Position numbers and translations under genes: made by a program
The notes under the pieces: model-generated
What the model saw: only the letters and a program-made list of their open reading frames with translations
What the model was told of the DNA's origin: nothing
Database searches by the model: none
NCBI GenBank assembly: GCA_002403115.1
Contig: DHHE01000082.1
Coordinates: 1-22,959, forward strand
DNA length: 22,959 nucleotides
Source: a bacterium UBP2_UBA4780
Lineage (GTDB): Bacteria > Edwardsbacteria > AC1 > EtOH8
Direction: 5' to 3'
Shown: positions 6,488 to 14,452 of the stretch, one piece after another
Numbering within the stretch: the stretch's first letter is position 1
How the letters are laid out: each line of letters opens with the position of its first letter

Positions 6488-7180
6488 CTATCGGACTGGT
6501 TTTGATATGATGACCAGGTAGTGGGTCAGCAGCATCGGCAGCTTTGAGAGGAGGTGGCACAGGGCCCAGCTGACAGGCGCCAGCCTTCGAGCCAGCGGCG
6601 GCGCCAGCGTGGTCCGGTGGAACCGGCAGCCGCACCCCGGGAACAGGGATTCAATCTCGCGCCTCCCGACGCCCCCGACGTCGGGATTGCCGGGATTGTC
6701 CATCCGCAGGTCGTACCAGATGATGGCGCCACCCGGCCGCAGCACCCTCAGCATCTCCCCGGCCACTTCGCGCCGCATGGCAGCATCCAGAATCGAGCTG
6801 AAGACCGTGCTCTGAAGAACGATGTCGAAAGAGCCGTCCAGCTGGCCAAGCCGCGAGGCGTCGCCCAGATCGACCTTTATGCCGGGATTGAGCGACCTGG
6901 CCCTCTCCACCCTGTCGGGAAGCAGCTCCACCCCCAGAAGGTTCTCCGGCCGGGCTCCCCACTCCGCGAATTTTCTCAGCCACCAGCCGTCCCCGCAGCC
7001 GACCTCCAGAATGCGGGCGCCGCCCAGGTCGTCCAATCCGTCGCCTGCCAGAAGCCGCAACAGCAGCCTCTCCCGCTGGTGGATGAGGAACAGGTTGCCG
7101 GGCTCGAAAAAAGTGTAGCGTCCCGGGGGCAGCCCGGCCCGCCTGCGGTACCTGGCGGCTATGTTCTCGGCCTCACCCAT
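6488..7180 (-). CDS. Class I SAM-dependent methyltransferase
   Basis: This 230-residue protein has the SAM-binding motif ILEVGCGDGWW at residues 57-67, an acidic residue after beta-2 in LGVELLPDRVERAR, LGDASRLGQLDGSFDIVL, and LRVLRPGGAIIWYD. The C-terminus (LAPVSWALCHLLSKLPMLLTHYLVIISKP) is hydrophobic and may touch the membrane. The likely job is methylating a sugar hydroxyl of the repeat unit or a lipid-linked intermediate, but the target is unknown. It lies between the short initiating transferase (3-base gap) and the dehydratase (3-base gap), which implies co-expression. It is one of two methyltransferases in the locus, and the two are not close to each other in sequence. Confidence 0.85.
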   Translation of the reverse strand: MGEAENIAARYRRRAGLPPGRYTFFEPGNLFLIHQRERLLLRLLAGDGLDDLGGARILEVGCGDGWWLRKFAEWGARPENLLGVELLPDRVERARSLNPGIKVDLGDASRLGQLDGSFDIVLQSTVFSSILDAAMRREVAGEMLRVLRPGGAIIWYDLRMDNPGNPDVGGVGRREIESLFPGCGCRFHRTTLAPPLARRLAPVSWALCHLLSKLPMLLTHYLVIISKPVR

Positions 7181-7183
7181 TAT

Positions 7184-7738
7184 TCAGAAAGCCCCCCGGC
7201 CGGAGACCATCTCGAAGGCGGTGCGCCACAGGATCCACAGGTCCAGGAGCAAGCTGCGGTGCTTGACATAGTAGATGTCCAGCCTCAGTTTGGTGTCCAT
7301 CGGCAGATCGTCCCGGCCGTGGACCTGGGAGAAGCCGGTGATGCCGGGCAGCACCGTCAGAACCCGGCGTTGCCACGGGGTGTATTCTGCCACCAGCTGG
7401 GGGATCTCCGGCCTGGGCCCGACCAGGCTCATGTCGCCCTTGATCACGTTGAACAGCTGGGGCAGCTCGTCCAGGCTCCAGCGGCGCAGGAACCGGCCCG
7501 CCCGGGTCACCCGGGGGTCCCCCCGTCCGGCCAGAAGAGGCCCTTTGGAAGAGGCGTCCGGCACCATGGTGCGGAACTTGTAGATCCGGAACAGCTTTCC
7601 GTCTCTGCCCACCCGGTCCTGCAAAAAAAGGGCCGGAAGACCGGAGTCCATTATCACCGCCAGGGTCGTGGCCAGCATCAACGGGAGAAGGACCGGCAGC
7701 AGGAACAAGCATATAATTATATCAAATACCTTCTTCAT
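7184..7738 (-). CDS. Short initiating glycosyl-1-phosphate transferase (PglC-like)
   Basis: This 184-residue protein is the minimal form of the bacterial sugar transferase family: one N-terminal hydrophobic segment (residues 4-30) plus the catalytic domain. It transfers a sugar 1-phosphate from a nucleotide sugar to undecaprenyl phosphate at the inner membrane. Signatures are QDRVGRDGKLFRIYKFRTM (40-58), RRWSLDELPQLFNVIKGDMS with the catalytic Asp90-Glu91 pair, LVGPRP, LPGITGFSQVHGRDDLP and LDIYYVKHRSLLLDL. It overlaps the upstream glycosyltransferase by ATGA. A second, long-form transferase of this family is encoded at 18027-19445. The adjacent dehydratase/aminotransferase set suggests that this one starts a glycan with an amino-deoxy sugar such as a bacillosamine-type residue; that is inference. 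Confidence 0.92.
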   Translation of the reverse strand: MKKVFDIIICLFLLPVLLPLMLATTLAVIMDSGLPALFLQDRVGRDGKLFRIYKFRTMVPDASSKGPLLAGRGDPRVTRAGRFLRRWSLDELPQLFNVIKGDMSLVGPRPEIPQLVAEYTPWQRRVLTVLPGITGFSQVHGRDDLPMDTKLRLDIYYVKHRSLLLDLWILWRTAFEMVSGRGAF

Positions 7739-8985
7739 TGTCCATATTCCCCGTGCTGGGAACGCTCGGCCGCGGCTTCCCGGAGCAGCCGTTCCCAGCG
7801 GCCGGCGATGACCGCCCTTGAGAAATTCTTTTCAACGTAGCGTCTGCCTCGCCGGCCCATCCTGATGGCAGCCTTCCTGCAGCCATACAGCCTTTTCGCA
7901 GCCTCCGCCAGCGCCGCCGGATCCTCCGGGGCCGCCACCAGCCCGCAACCGGACTTGGCGATCGTCTCGGCCGCCAGACCCTCGATCGAAGCCAGCAGCG
8001 GCCGCTCCAGGGCCATGGCCTCGTACATCTTGGACGGCATGGCCCTTTTGAAGACCGGAAGCTTCTTGAGGGACACCAGGCAGGCATCGGCCGCCTCGAG
8101 CAGTTCCGGCATTCTCCGCTTCGGCCAGGCCTCGAGAAACCTGACGTTCCCCAGGCGCATCCGCCCGGCCTTCTCCACCAGCCCGGCTTTCTCCGCGCCG
8201 TCGCCGGCCATGACGAAAACGATGCCGGGAACCCCGGCCAGGAGCGAAGCCGCCTTCAGCGCCGTCTCCAGCCCCTGGGCCATCCCGTGGGTGCCGGCGT
8301 ACATCACCACGAACTTGCCTGACAAGCCCAACTCGGACTTGATGGCAGCCCCCAGCCCGCGAACGCGGAAAAAAACCAGGTCGACCCCGTTGGTCAGGGT
8401 CACCACCCTTTCTGGCGGCAGGCCGCGCTCCAGCAGGTCCCGCCTGATGCCCTCGGTCACCACCGTCACCCGGTGGCTTCGGTCGTAGATGAAACGCTCC
8501 AGCCACTCGGCCATGGCGATGGCCTTCCGGTTGGTCAGGGCCCCCATCTCCACCGCCGACTGCGGCCAGACGTCGGCTACGTTGAAGACGAGCTTGGCGC
8601 CGAGCATCCTGGAGATCAGCCATCCGCTGAAGCCCAGGAAAAGTGGCGGAGACTCGGTGACCACCACATCGACCCGAGCAAGCCCGGCAGCGGCTATGAT
8701 CGAGGAGAGACAGAAGGAGAGATGGTTGGCCAGCCGGCTGGCGAAACCCCTGTTGGGCCTGGCCCAGACATAGGAACGGATCACCTTCACCTCGCCCCGG
8801 TGCTCGCGTTGGATGAGTTTCCCGCGGTACGGCGGGCTGACGATCCCGGCCGGATAATGGGGGAAGTTCGTCAGCACCGTCACCCGGTGTCCCTTGTCCG
8901 CCAGTATCCGGGCCAGCTCGTCGATCCGCGATTGGGGAGCTCCCACCTCGGGCGGGAAGTAATGGGTGAGGAAGAGCAGCCTCAT
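7735..8985 (-). CDS. Family 4 glycosyltransferase (WbuB-like)
   Basis: This 416-residue GT-B enzyme adds a sugar to the lipid-linked repeat unit on the cytoplasmic face. The N-terminus MRLLFLTHYFPPEVGAPQSR, with DELARILADKGHRVTVLT, is characteristic of the WbuB/WcaI-like branch. VVVTESPPLFLGFSG and FNVADVWPQSAVEMG continue that pattern. The nucleotide-sugar domain has VMYAGTHGMAQGLE, VFVMAGDGAEK, VRFLEAWPKRRMPELLEAAD and FKRAMPSKMYEAMALERP. Several hydrophobic stretches near residues 85-130 suggest membrane association. The ATG (AAGGA upstream) overlaps the ligase-like gene stop as ATGA. It directly precedes the short initiating transferase, so it may add the second sugar of that chain. Donor and acceptor are unknown. 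Confidence 0.9.
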   Translation of the reverse strand: MRLLFLTHYFPPEVGAPQSRIDELARILADKGHRVTVLTNFPHYPAGIVSPPYRGKLIQREHRGEVKVIRSYVWARPNRGFASRLANHLSFCLSSIIAAAGLARVDVVVTESPPLFLGFSGWLISRMLGAKLVFNVADVWPQSAVEMGALTNRKAIAMAEWLERFIYDRSHRVTVVTEGIRRDLLERGLPPERVVTLTNGVDLVFFRVRGLGAAIKSELGLSGKFVVMYAGTHGMAQGLETALKAASLLAGVPGIVFVMAGDGAEKAGLVEKAGRMRLGNVRFLEAWPKRRMPELLEAADACLVSLKKLPVFKRAMPSKMYEAMALERPLLASIEGLAAETIAKSGCGLVAAPEDPAALAEAAKRLYGCRKAAIRMGRRGRRYVEKNFSRAVIAGRWERLLREAAAERSQHGEYGQ

Positions 8986-10172
8986 GGCGAATCATTCCTT
9001 TCGCCACGACCAATGGCCATACCCAGCCCGACCAGGGCCCAGAAGATCGTCATAACCTCCGAATCCCCGTAGTTCCATTCGGCCATTCCGTTCACCACGA
9101 AGGCCGTCGCTGCGGCCGCGATCCCAGCCAAGTAGGGCCTGGCCCTGGGCTCCGATCTGGCCCACAGCGAATGTAAAAACATGAACACCCTGGCCAGCAT
9201 GTAGCAGAAGGCGGCCAGGCCGACCACCCCCCCGATGGCGGCCACCTGAAGGAAGTTGTTGTGGAGGTGGCCGAACGACCGGGTGTCCGCCACCGGCGCG
9301 TCAGTTATCTGGCTCCGCTTGTCGGCGTAGATTTCGTTCAGATCAACAAGTCCGTGACCAGTCAACGGCCTGTCTTTGATTATCTCCCAGCCGGTTCTCC
9401 AGATGGTCATCCTAACCCGCCAACTCCAGGACTTGTACTCCCTGAAATCGTAATTGTAGAACAGTCTGGAAGGCGCCAGGTATATCGAGGAGATTACCGC
9501 CAGGCCAGCGACCGCCGTAAAGATCGCCCAGCGCCAACGCCCGAAAAGTAAGAACAACAACCACCCCCCGGCCAGCCAGCCCAGCCAGGAGCTTAGCGAC
9601 TTGGTGAAAACAAGGGAGGCCACCAGGATGGCGGTGGCGGCCGACGCCCAAATCCTGCTGGCCCTTCCGGCCAGCCCGGCCGCAAGGGCTAGCGACAGCA
9701 GCGAGACCATCATTATTATTCCGCTGGCGGTGAGGGCCATGGTCTGCGTTCCCAGAAGCGTCCATTGGCCCCCGAAAACGACCACCGACAGCCCATAGAC
9801 AGAGGTCAGCACGGTCATGAAAATTAGCAGCGCCGACAACCGGCCGATCCTTTCCCAGGTCGACACCCCGTAGCCCACCATATACGCCGCCGATACCAGG
9901 TAGAACTTCTTCATCCCCATGAGGCTTTCCAGGGGATGGGGCGAAAAGGCCGTGGCCAGCAGACAGGCACCCAGAAAGGCGAGGATGCCCGGATCCAGCG
10001 GACTGCGGCCCCATACCGGCCGGCGGAATGCGAGGGTCCCTATGAGTAAGGCCGCCCAGGCGATCCCGAGGGAGATCTGGGTGAAGGCTATGGAGACCGG
10101 CAGGGACCCAAAGAATCCCACGATCGCTGCCTTCATGGTCGTCTCCAGCAGAGCTTTCCGGTCAAAGCTCAT
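8982..10172 (-). CDS. O-antigen ligase/polymerase family membrane protein
   Basis: This 396-residue protein has about ten or more hydrophobic helices and a large periplasmic loop typical of the Wzy_C (WaaL/Wzy) superfamily. The loop contains TIWRTGWEIIKDRPLTGHGL (Gly272-His273-Gly274) and GHLHNNFLQ (His302, His304), matching the conserved arginine-to-histidine region used to transfer lipid-linked glycan. GGVVGLAAFCYML follows, as usual. It would act at the periplasmic face, either ligating finished polymer to lipid A-core or another acceptor, or polymerising repeat units. A second candidate of this kind is at 15704-17113. I lean to ligase here because it matches WaaL-type motifs better. The ATG overlaps the preceding glycosyltransferase stop as ATGA, with AGGAAAGGA upstream. 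Confidence 0.87.
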   Translation of the reverse strand: MSFDRKALLETTMKAAIVGFFGSLPVSIAFTQISLGIAWAALLIGTLAFRRPVWGRSPLDPGILAFLGACLLATAFSPHPLESLMGMKKFYLVSAAYMVGYGVSTWERIGRLSALLIFMTVLTSVYGLSVVVFGGQWTLLGTQTMALTASGIIMMVSLLSLALAAGLAGRASRIWASAATAILVASLVFTKSLSSWLGWLAGGWLLFLLFGRWRWAIFTAVAGLAVISSIYLAPSRLFYNYDFREYKSWSWRVRMTIWRTGWEIIKDRPLTGHGLVDLNEIYADKRSQITDAPVADTRSFGHLHNNFLQVAAIGGVVGLAAFCYMLARVFMFLHSLWARSEPRARPYLAGIAAAATAFVVNGMAEWNYGDSEVMTIFWALVGLGMAIGRGERNDSP

Positions 10173-11371
10173 GACTTATCCTTTCCTGTCCGCCCGGCGT
10201 GCGCCCCGGATAAAACCCTCCCGTAGAGCGACAAGTGGGCACCGGCTATGTCCTTCCAGACGAAACGGCGGGCTAAGCGCCGCGCCCCCAGCCCCAGTCT
10301 CTTCCTCAAGACCGGATCGCCCGCAAGCCTGATCAGGGCCCGGGACAGCATCGAGGGGTTTTTCCTGGGGACCAGGATCACGTTTGTTCCGTCGGCGAAG
10401 ATCGGCGGAAGGCATGTATCCGAGGTCGTGATCACCGGCATCCCGCACGACAAGGCCGTCAGAAGTGTGGTCCTCTTCGTGGAAGCTCCGTAATTGAATG
10501 GCAGGGCCACAACGTCCGCTGCCATGATATGGCCGGCCACATCTTCCTCGGGGATGTAACCGGCAAAGGAAACGCGCGACGCGAGCCCGAGCTCCCTGAT
10601 CAGCGCCTCAAGACGGCCGTGGAAATGGTCCTGCCGCGGATTGAAATCCGACAGGCACGTTATTCTGGGCCCCACCCCGCTGTCCAGGCATAGCTTCGCG
10701 GCTCGCAGCAAGTCGTCCAGGCCCTTGCCCTCGTTGATGAACCCGAAAAAGACGATCGCCAACTCGCCTTTGGGAACAGCCCATGATTTGCGTAGCGCCG
10801 CCGCCCGCCGCCGGCTCCCCTGGCCGGGAGGTCTGATGCTTGGTGCGACGTATATAGGTTCCGCCAGCTTGCCCTTCAGCGGGGTAAAAGGACCCATATC
10901 CCCGGCGAAATCCGAGACGGACCGCCTGATATGGTCGCTGACGGTGACTACCGCCCTGCTGCCGGCGCAGGAAAGGAGCATCCGAATCTTGCCCAGCACG
11001 GAGTATAGCCCGAAGCCGTGAAGGGTGACGACGGCCGGTGGTCCGGATAAAAGCCTGAGGACGGCGGGTAGCAGATTCGGCATCAGGCTCCTGTTGAAGC
11101 CTAAGGTGGGATAATGTATGTGCACCAAATCCGGCTTGATCCTGGATATTTCGCGCAGAACGCTTCGTAGTCCCAGCCAATCCCATCGTTCGATTACCGG
11201 GTGCATCTCCGCCCCGGAACCGGCTGGTTTGGCGCATCCCCGGCTGGTCAGCACGTGGACCTCCATGCCGCTTCTCTCCGCCATCCATTTCGCCAGCAAA
11301 GAGCAATAATCGCCGACCCCGTCCTTCAGCGGCGGGTGTGAGCCGGATATCAGAAGGATCCTGGCCAACAC
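10169..11371 (-). CDS. Family 4 glycosyltransferase
   Basis: This is a GT-B glycosyltransferase of about 400 residues. I place the start at GTG 11371 (reading VLARILLISGSHPPLKDGVG), two bases after the preceding stop and downstream of GAGGA. A longer frame from 11428 would overlap the neighbour by 55 bases and adds unconserved residues. Motifs are GVGDYCSLLAKWMAER (acceptor side), DLVHIHYPTLGFN, VVTLHGFGLYS, IVFFGFINEGKGLDDLLRA, VSFAGYIPEEDVAGHIMAAD and LPFNYGASTKRTTLLTALSC, followed by GMPVITT. The usual second-domain Glu pair is not obvious, because a Thr/Leu-rich loop occupies that place. It is the third of three consecutive family 4 enzymes, and each presumably makes a different linkage. 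Confidence 0.88.
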   Translation of the reverse strand: MLARILLISGSHPPLKDGVGDYCSLLAKWMAERSGMEVHVLTSRGCAKPAGSGAEMHPVIERWDWLGLRSVLREISRIKPDLVHIHYPTLGFNRSLMPNLLPAVLRLLSGPPAVVTLHGFGLYSVLGKIRMLLSCAGSRAVVTVSDHIRRSVSDFAGDMGPFTPLKGKLAEPIYVAPSIRPPGQGSRRRAAALRKSWAVPKGELAIVFFGFINEGKGLDDLLRAAKLCLDSGVGPRITCLSDFNPRQDHFHGRLEALIRELGLASRVSFAGYIPEEDVAGHIMAADVVALPFNYGASTKRTTLLTALSCGMPVITTSDTCLPPIFADGTNVILVPRKNPSMLSRALIRLAGDPVLRKRLGLGARRLARRFVWKDIAGAHLSLYGRVLSGAHAGRTGKDKS

Positions 11372-11373
11372 GG

Positions 11374-12597
11374 CTACGCTTCCTCGTCGAGAAGTTCCCG
11401 GTAGACCTCGAGATTCCGCAGGAAGCAATCCCTGGGGCTGAAACGCTCATTGGCCAGCTCCCTCGACCCGGCGGCCATCTTCCTTGACAGAACGCGGTCG
11501 CCCAGCACCGTCGCCACCGCGTCGGAGAACGCGCCGATGTCCCCGCCAGGGACTAGGAAGCCGTTGCGGCCGTTCTCTACTGCCTGCCCCAGCCCTCCGA
11601 CATCAAAAGCGACCAGGGGTTTTCCTTCTCCCAAAGCGCTCATGATGGCGCCGCTCTGGGATATATCTCTATAAGGGAAAATGCACACGTTGGCCCTGGA
11701 CACCAGGGCTTTCATCTGACGGTTGGATAGGTGACCGGTCAAGCTGACGGCTTCTTTCGGCAAGCCCATGGTTCTGGCCCTCTCTGCCAGCCAGTCGCGC
11801 ATTCTCCGGCCGGCTGTGCCCGCTAGCACGAGCTTGGTCCCCGGCATTCTCCCAACCAACCTAGGCATCACCTCCAGCGCAAGATCGGGGCCCTTGTAAT
11901 GCTCGATGGCGCCCGAGAGCAACACCACCTTGTCGTCATCGCATATTCCCCATTGCCGGACTATTAGGGCTGCCTCGGGGCTTGTTATGTCCGGCCCCGG
12001 GATCTTCAGGGCCGGGTGGGGCACGATCCTTATCCTTGATTGCGAAACCCCCATCCCTCTCTCCAGGTCGAGGCCGGTTCCGCGGCTATGGACCAAGACC
12101 CTGTCGGCCAAACGGCAAAGTTTCCCGTATCTTTCCCGATCGCCCAGCCCGGCATCGTGAGGCACAAAATTGTGAGCCGTATACAGCACCCGGATCCCCA
12201 GGACCTTCAACCGCGCCCAGCACCTTTGATCGTAATCGGGCATTACCGACCATTGGAAATGTATCGCTGCCGCGCCCGAAAGTCTCGCTTCCCGAATCAG
12301 CCTTAGCATGTCCGCCAGGTGCTCGGCCGCCTTGCAGGCGCCGCGCACCGCGGGCCTTGTCGAGCCGAACAACCGGTCCGTCGATCGGTAAAAAAACTCC
12401 TCCGGCTTGAGGCTGTTTTCCAGCAAGCCCCTGACGTCGCGGCTTCCCAGCCATCGCACGGGGACCCCGGCCTGCGCGGCCCCCTCCATCAGCGCTGAAT
12501 CGTAATACGGCGAATAAAGCGAAGGATCGGCCACCAGGACCGGGATCCGAAAAGCAGTCGCTGGGGCGTCCCGCCGGCCTGTCCAGCTTGTTTTCAC
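11374..12597 (-). CDS. Family 4 glycosyltransferase
   Basis: This is a GT-B enzyme of about 407 residues from GTG 12597, which forms a GTGA overlap with the upstream stop. A longer frame to 12675 overlaps by 82 bases and adds 26 unconserved residues. Motifs include RIPVLVADPSLYSPYYDSAL, AAIHFQWSVMPDYD, LYTAHNFVPHD, DRVLVHSRG, IVPHPAL, VVLLSGAIEHYKGPDLALEV, TKLVLAGTAG, VSLTGHLSNRQMKALVSRAN and FPYRDISQSGAIMSALGEG. The last segment, with GKPLVAFDVGGLGQAVENG, is the nucleotide-sugar site. It resembles GT4 enzymes of exopolysaccharide loci, but sugar specificity cannot be read. No clear ribosome site is seen, so translational coupling to the upstream gene is likely. Confidence 0.88.
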   Translation of the reverse strand: MKTSWTGRRDAPATAFRIPVLVADPSLYSPYYDSALMEGAAQAGVPVRWLGSRDVRGLLENSLKPEEFFYRSTDRLFGSTRPAVRGACKAAEHLADMLRLIREARLSGAAAIHFQWSVMPDYDQRCWARLKVLGIRVLYTAHNFVPHDAGLGDRERYGKLCRLADRVLVHSRGTGLDLERGMGVSQSRIRIVPHPALKIPGPDITSPEAALIVRQWGICDDDKVVLLSGAIEHYKGPDLALEVMPRLVGRMPGTKLVLAGTAGRRMRDWLAERARTMGLPKEAVSLTGHLSNRQMKALVSRANVCIFPYRDISQSGAIMSALGEGKPLVAFDVGGLGQAVENGRNGFLVPGGDIGAFSDAVATVLGDRVLSRKMAAGSRELANERFSPRDCFLRNLEVYRELLDEEA

Positions 12598-13706
12598 AGC
12601 AGGGAACGGTATAGTTTCGCGAAGGAGGCCGCCATTTCCCCGGTTGAGAAATGGCGCACCCGGTTCCTTCCGCATTCTATCATCTTCGCCCGCAACGAGG
12701 CATCTTCCAGAAGTCTTATGATCGCTTCCGCCATGGACACCTCGTCGTGGGGATCCACGGACAGGGCGCAGTCGCCGGCCGCTTCCGGCAGCGAAGACGA
12801 ACGTGAGACAATAACCGGCACGCCCGAGGCCATGGCCTCGAGCGCCGGAATCCCGAAACCCTCGTAAAGGGAGGGATAAACGAAGACCGAGGCCCCGGCC
12901 AGCAACGCGTCCTTTTCCGTCTCCCCCACATAGTCCAGCAGCAGTGCCCGCCCTGATATGCCCGTCTTTTCTATCTCCCGTTCGACCAATTGCGCGCCGT
13001 ATCCCCGCTTTCCGGCCAGGACCAGCTGCAAGCCCCTGCCGGAGCGCTCCAGCACAAGGCTGACGGCCCTGACCAGACTTGCCAGGTTCTTGCGGGACTC
13101 CACCGTCCCCAGGTACAGGATGTAGCCTTCGTTTAATCCGAACTTTTCCCGGACCGAATCAACATGCCGTTTTGGGGGCATCGGCTCCCTCGGTACGACC
13201 GCCGGATAGATCACCTCAACCTTCTCGGCTTCCATCGGATACCTTTCCAGGAGATCGCGCCGGGTCGCCTGGGAGATGGCTACCACCTTGTCCGACCGCC
13301 CTAGGCTCTCGGACAGGTCCCTGCGGAACCTTTTCACCGAATCGGGCGGAAATGACTCCGGCATCACCTCGAATATGAGGTCGTAGACCACCGTCACCCG
13401 AGCCCTGGCCCTCAGCGGCACCGGGCGATAGTTAGTCTCCTGGCAGATGTCCCACCTGCCAGCAAGGGCGGACAAGGCCCCGTTGAAAAGCGGACATCGG
13501 ACCAAGCCGCCTGGCAACCTCCAGTGTTTGAGCCTGGCTTTGTCGGGCAGAGAAAGACGGACTTCGGGCCGGCGCCAACTGTGAAGGTAACAGCCGATTT
13601 CCTCCACCTCGCCGCGTTCGCCCAGGCCTTGCACCAGCCGGGCGACGTATTGTCCCATGCCGGTCGGGCGCCCCGTCATGGGATATGCGTCTATCGCCAC
13701 CCTCAT
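12594..13706 (-). CDS. Family 4 glycosyltransferase (mannosyltransferase-like)
   Basis: This 370-residue GT-B enzyme starts at ATG 13706 (MRVAIDAYPM), an ATGA overlap with the methyltransferase stop. The open frame continues upstream to 13913, but that part lies inside the methyltransferase gene and is unconserved. TGMGQYVARLVQGL is the glycine-rich acceptor loop. VVYDLIFEVMPESFP, KVVAISQATRRDLLERYP, YILYLGTVESRKNLASLVRA, LVLAGKRGYG and VYPSLYEGFGIPALEAMASG follow, with the EX7E pair at Glu282 and Glu290. This pattern is common among GT4 mannosyl- or rhamnosyltransferases of O-antigen loci; specificity here is inference. It is the first of three tandem GT4 genes. Confidence 0.92.
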   Translation of the reverse strand: MRVAIDAYPMTGRPTGMGQYVARLVQGLGERGEVEEIGCYLHSWRRPEVRLSLPDKARLKHWRLPGGLVRCPLFNGALSALAGRWDICQETNYRPVPLRARARVTVVYDLIFEVMPESFPPDSVKRFRRDLSESLGRSDKVVAISQATRRDLLERYPMEAEKVEVIYPAVVPREPMPPKRHVDSVREKFGLNEGYILYLGTVESRKNLASLVRAVSLVLERSGRGLQLVLAGKRGYGAQLVEREIEKTGISGRALLLDYVGETEKDALLAGASVFVYPSLYEGFGIPALEAMASGVPVIVSRSSSLPEAAGDCALSVDPHDEVSMAEAIIRLLEDASLRAKMIECGRNRVRHFSTGEMAASFAKLYRSLL

Positions 13707-14452
13707 CGATCGCCCCCGGAGCGCGCCGCCGCCAGAATCCAGGTATTCTCGCCCAGTCGGGAAGGGATTCCCAGGCCGCAAACAGTGGCTGCTATAGAAG
13801 GCAAAACAATCGTCAGCGACTCGATGGCGTTGAGCATTTTTTTTACGGCGCTGGTCCGTCCTGCCTGATGGCCGCCTGGAAGGTATGGGGCATCCCATAG
13901 TCCGTCGTGCCAAATGGCCAGGATGATAAAATCAGCCGACAGCGACCTGGCCCACTGGCTGGCCGGGCGGATGGAAACATGCGTCCGGTCCCGATTACCG
14001 AACCACCGCTCCGCTTTCAGCCAGCGGCCGATGGATCCTGGGTTGGGGGTCGAAACGGCCAGGATGCCTCCAGGCGCCAATAGCCGCCTGGCCTCCTTGA
14101 AAAAAGCTTCGGGTTGGTCGAGATGCTCCACTAAGTCCAGGGCGGTGACGACTTGAAGCGAGCCGGACCTGTACGGAGTGTCCATGGCGTTTCCCCGGCA
14201 AATCCGACCCAGAAGCCTGGGATCCTCGGCAGCCCTCGTAGATGCGTACTGCGAGATCTCGAGGCCGAAAACCTCGAAGCGGGACGATGCATCTCCCAGA
14301 AAATGGCCGGTACCGCAGCCTATATCCAGCAGCCTGACGGTGGCCGGCATCCTTTTGAGCCTTGACAGAAGGCCCGGCTTGCACCCGAAAAGCTCCTGGA
14401 GAGGATTAAGCCTTTCCCTGGAACTGTAGTACTCGTTTCCGTATTCAGCCAT
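13703..14452 (-). CDS. Class I SAM-dependent methyltransferase
   Basis: This 249-residue protein has LLDIGCGTGHFLGD at residues 41-54, FEVFGLEISQYAS, CRGNAMDTPYRSGSLQVVTA, LDLVEHLDQPEAFFKEARRL and LAPGGILAVSTPNPGS, the full set of SAM-binding motifs of the Methyltransf_11/23 type. The HLDQPE motif is frequent in O-antigen and capsule methyltransferases. The C-terminus (MLNAIESLTIVLPSIAATVC) is hydrophobic and could anchor it to the membrane. The ATG at 14452 has GAGG four bases upstream and overlaps the flippase stop by 8 bases. A sugar or a terminal chain position is the probable target; chain-terminating methylation is possible but not shown. Confidence 0.87.
   Translation of the reverse strand: MAEYGNEYYSSRERLNPLQELFGCKPGLLSRLKRMPATVRLLDIGCGTGHFLGDASSRFEVFGLEISQYASTRAAEDPRLLGRICRGNAMDTPYRSGSLQVVTALDLVEHLDQPEAFFKEARRLLAPGGILAVSTPNPGSIGRWLKAERWFGNRDRTHVSIRPASQWARSLSADFIILAIWHDGLWDAPYLPGGHQAGRTSAVKKMLNAIESLTIVLPSIAATVCGLGIPSRLGENTWILAAARSGGDR

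Noticed and set aside
6554..7840. Long plus-strand open frame (428 codons) opposite a methyltransferase, the short initiating transferase and part of a glycosyltransferase
   Set aside because: It crosses three clear minus-strand genes, lacks motifs and has low-complexity composition.
7832..9013. Second minus-strand frame over the WbuB-like glycosyltransferase
   Set aside because: Arg/Gly/Pro-rich out-of-frame translation of a gene whose true frame carries all GT4 motifs.
13707..13913. 69-residue N-terminal extension of the first tandem family 4 glycosyltransferase
   Set aside because: It overlaps the methyltransferase, is unconserved, and the ATG at 13706 gives a typical ATGA junction and a canonical N-terminus.
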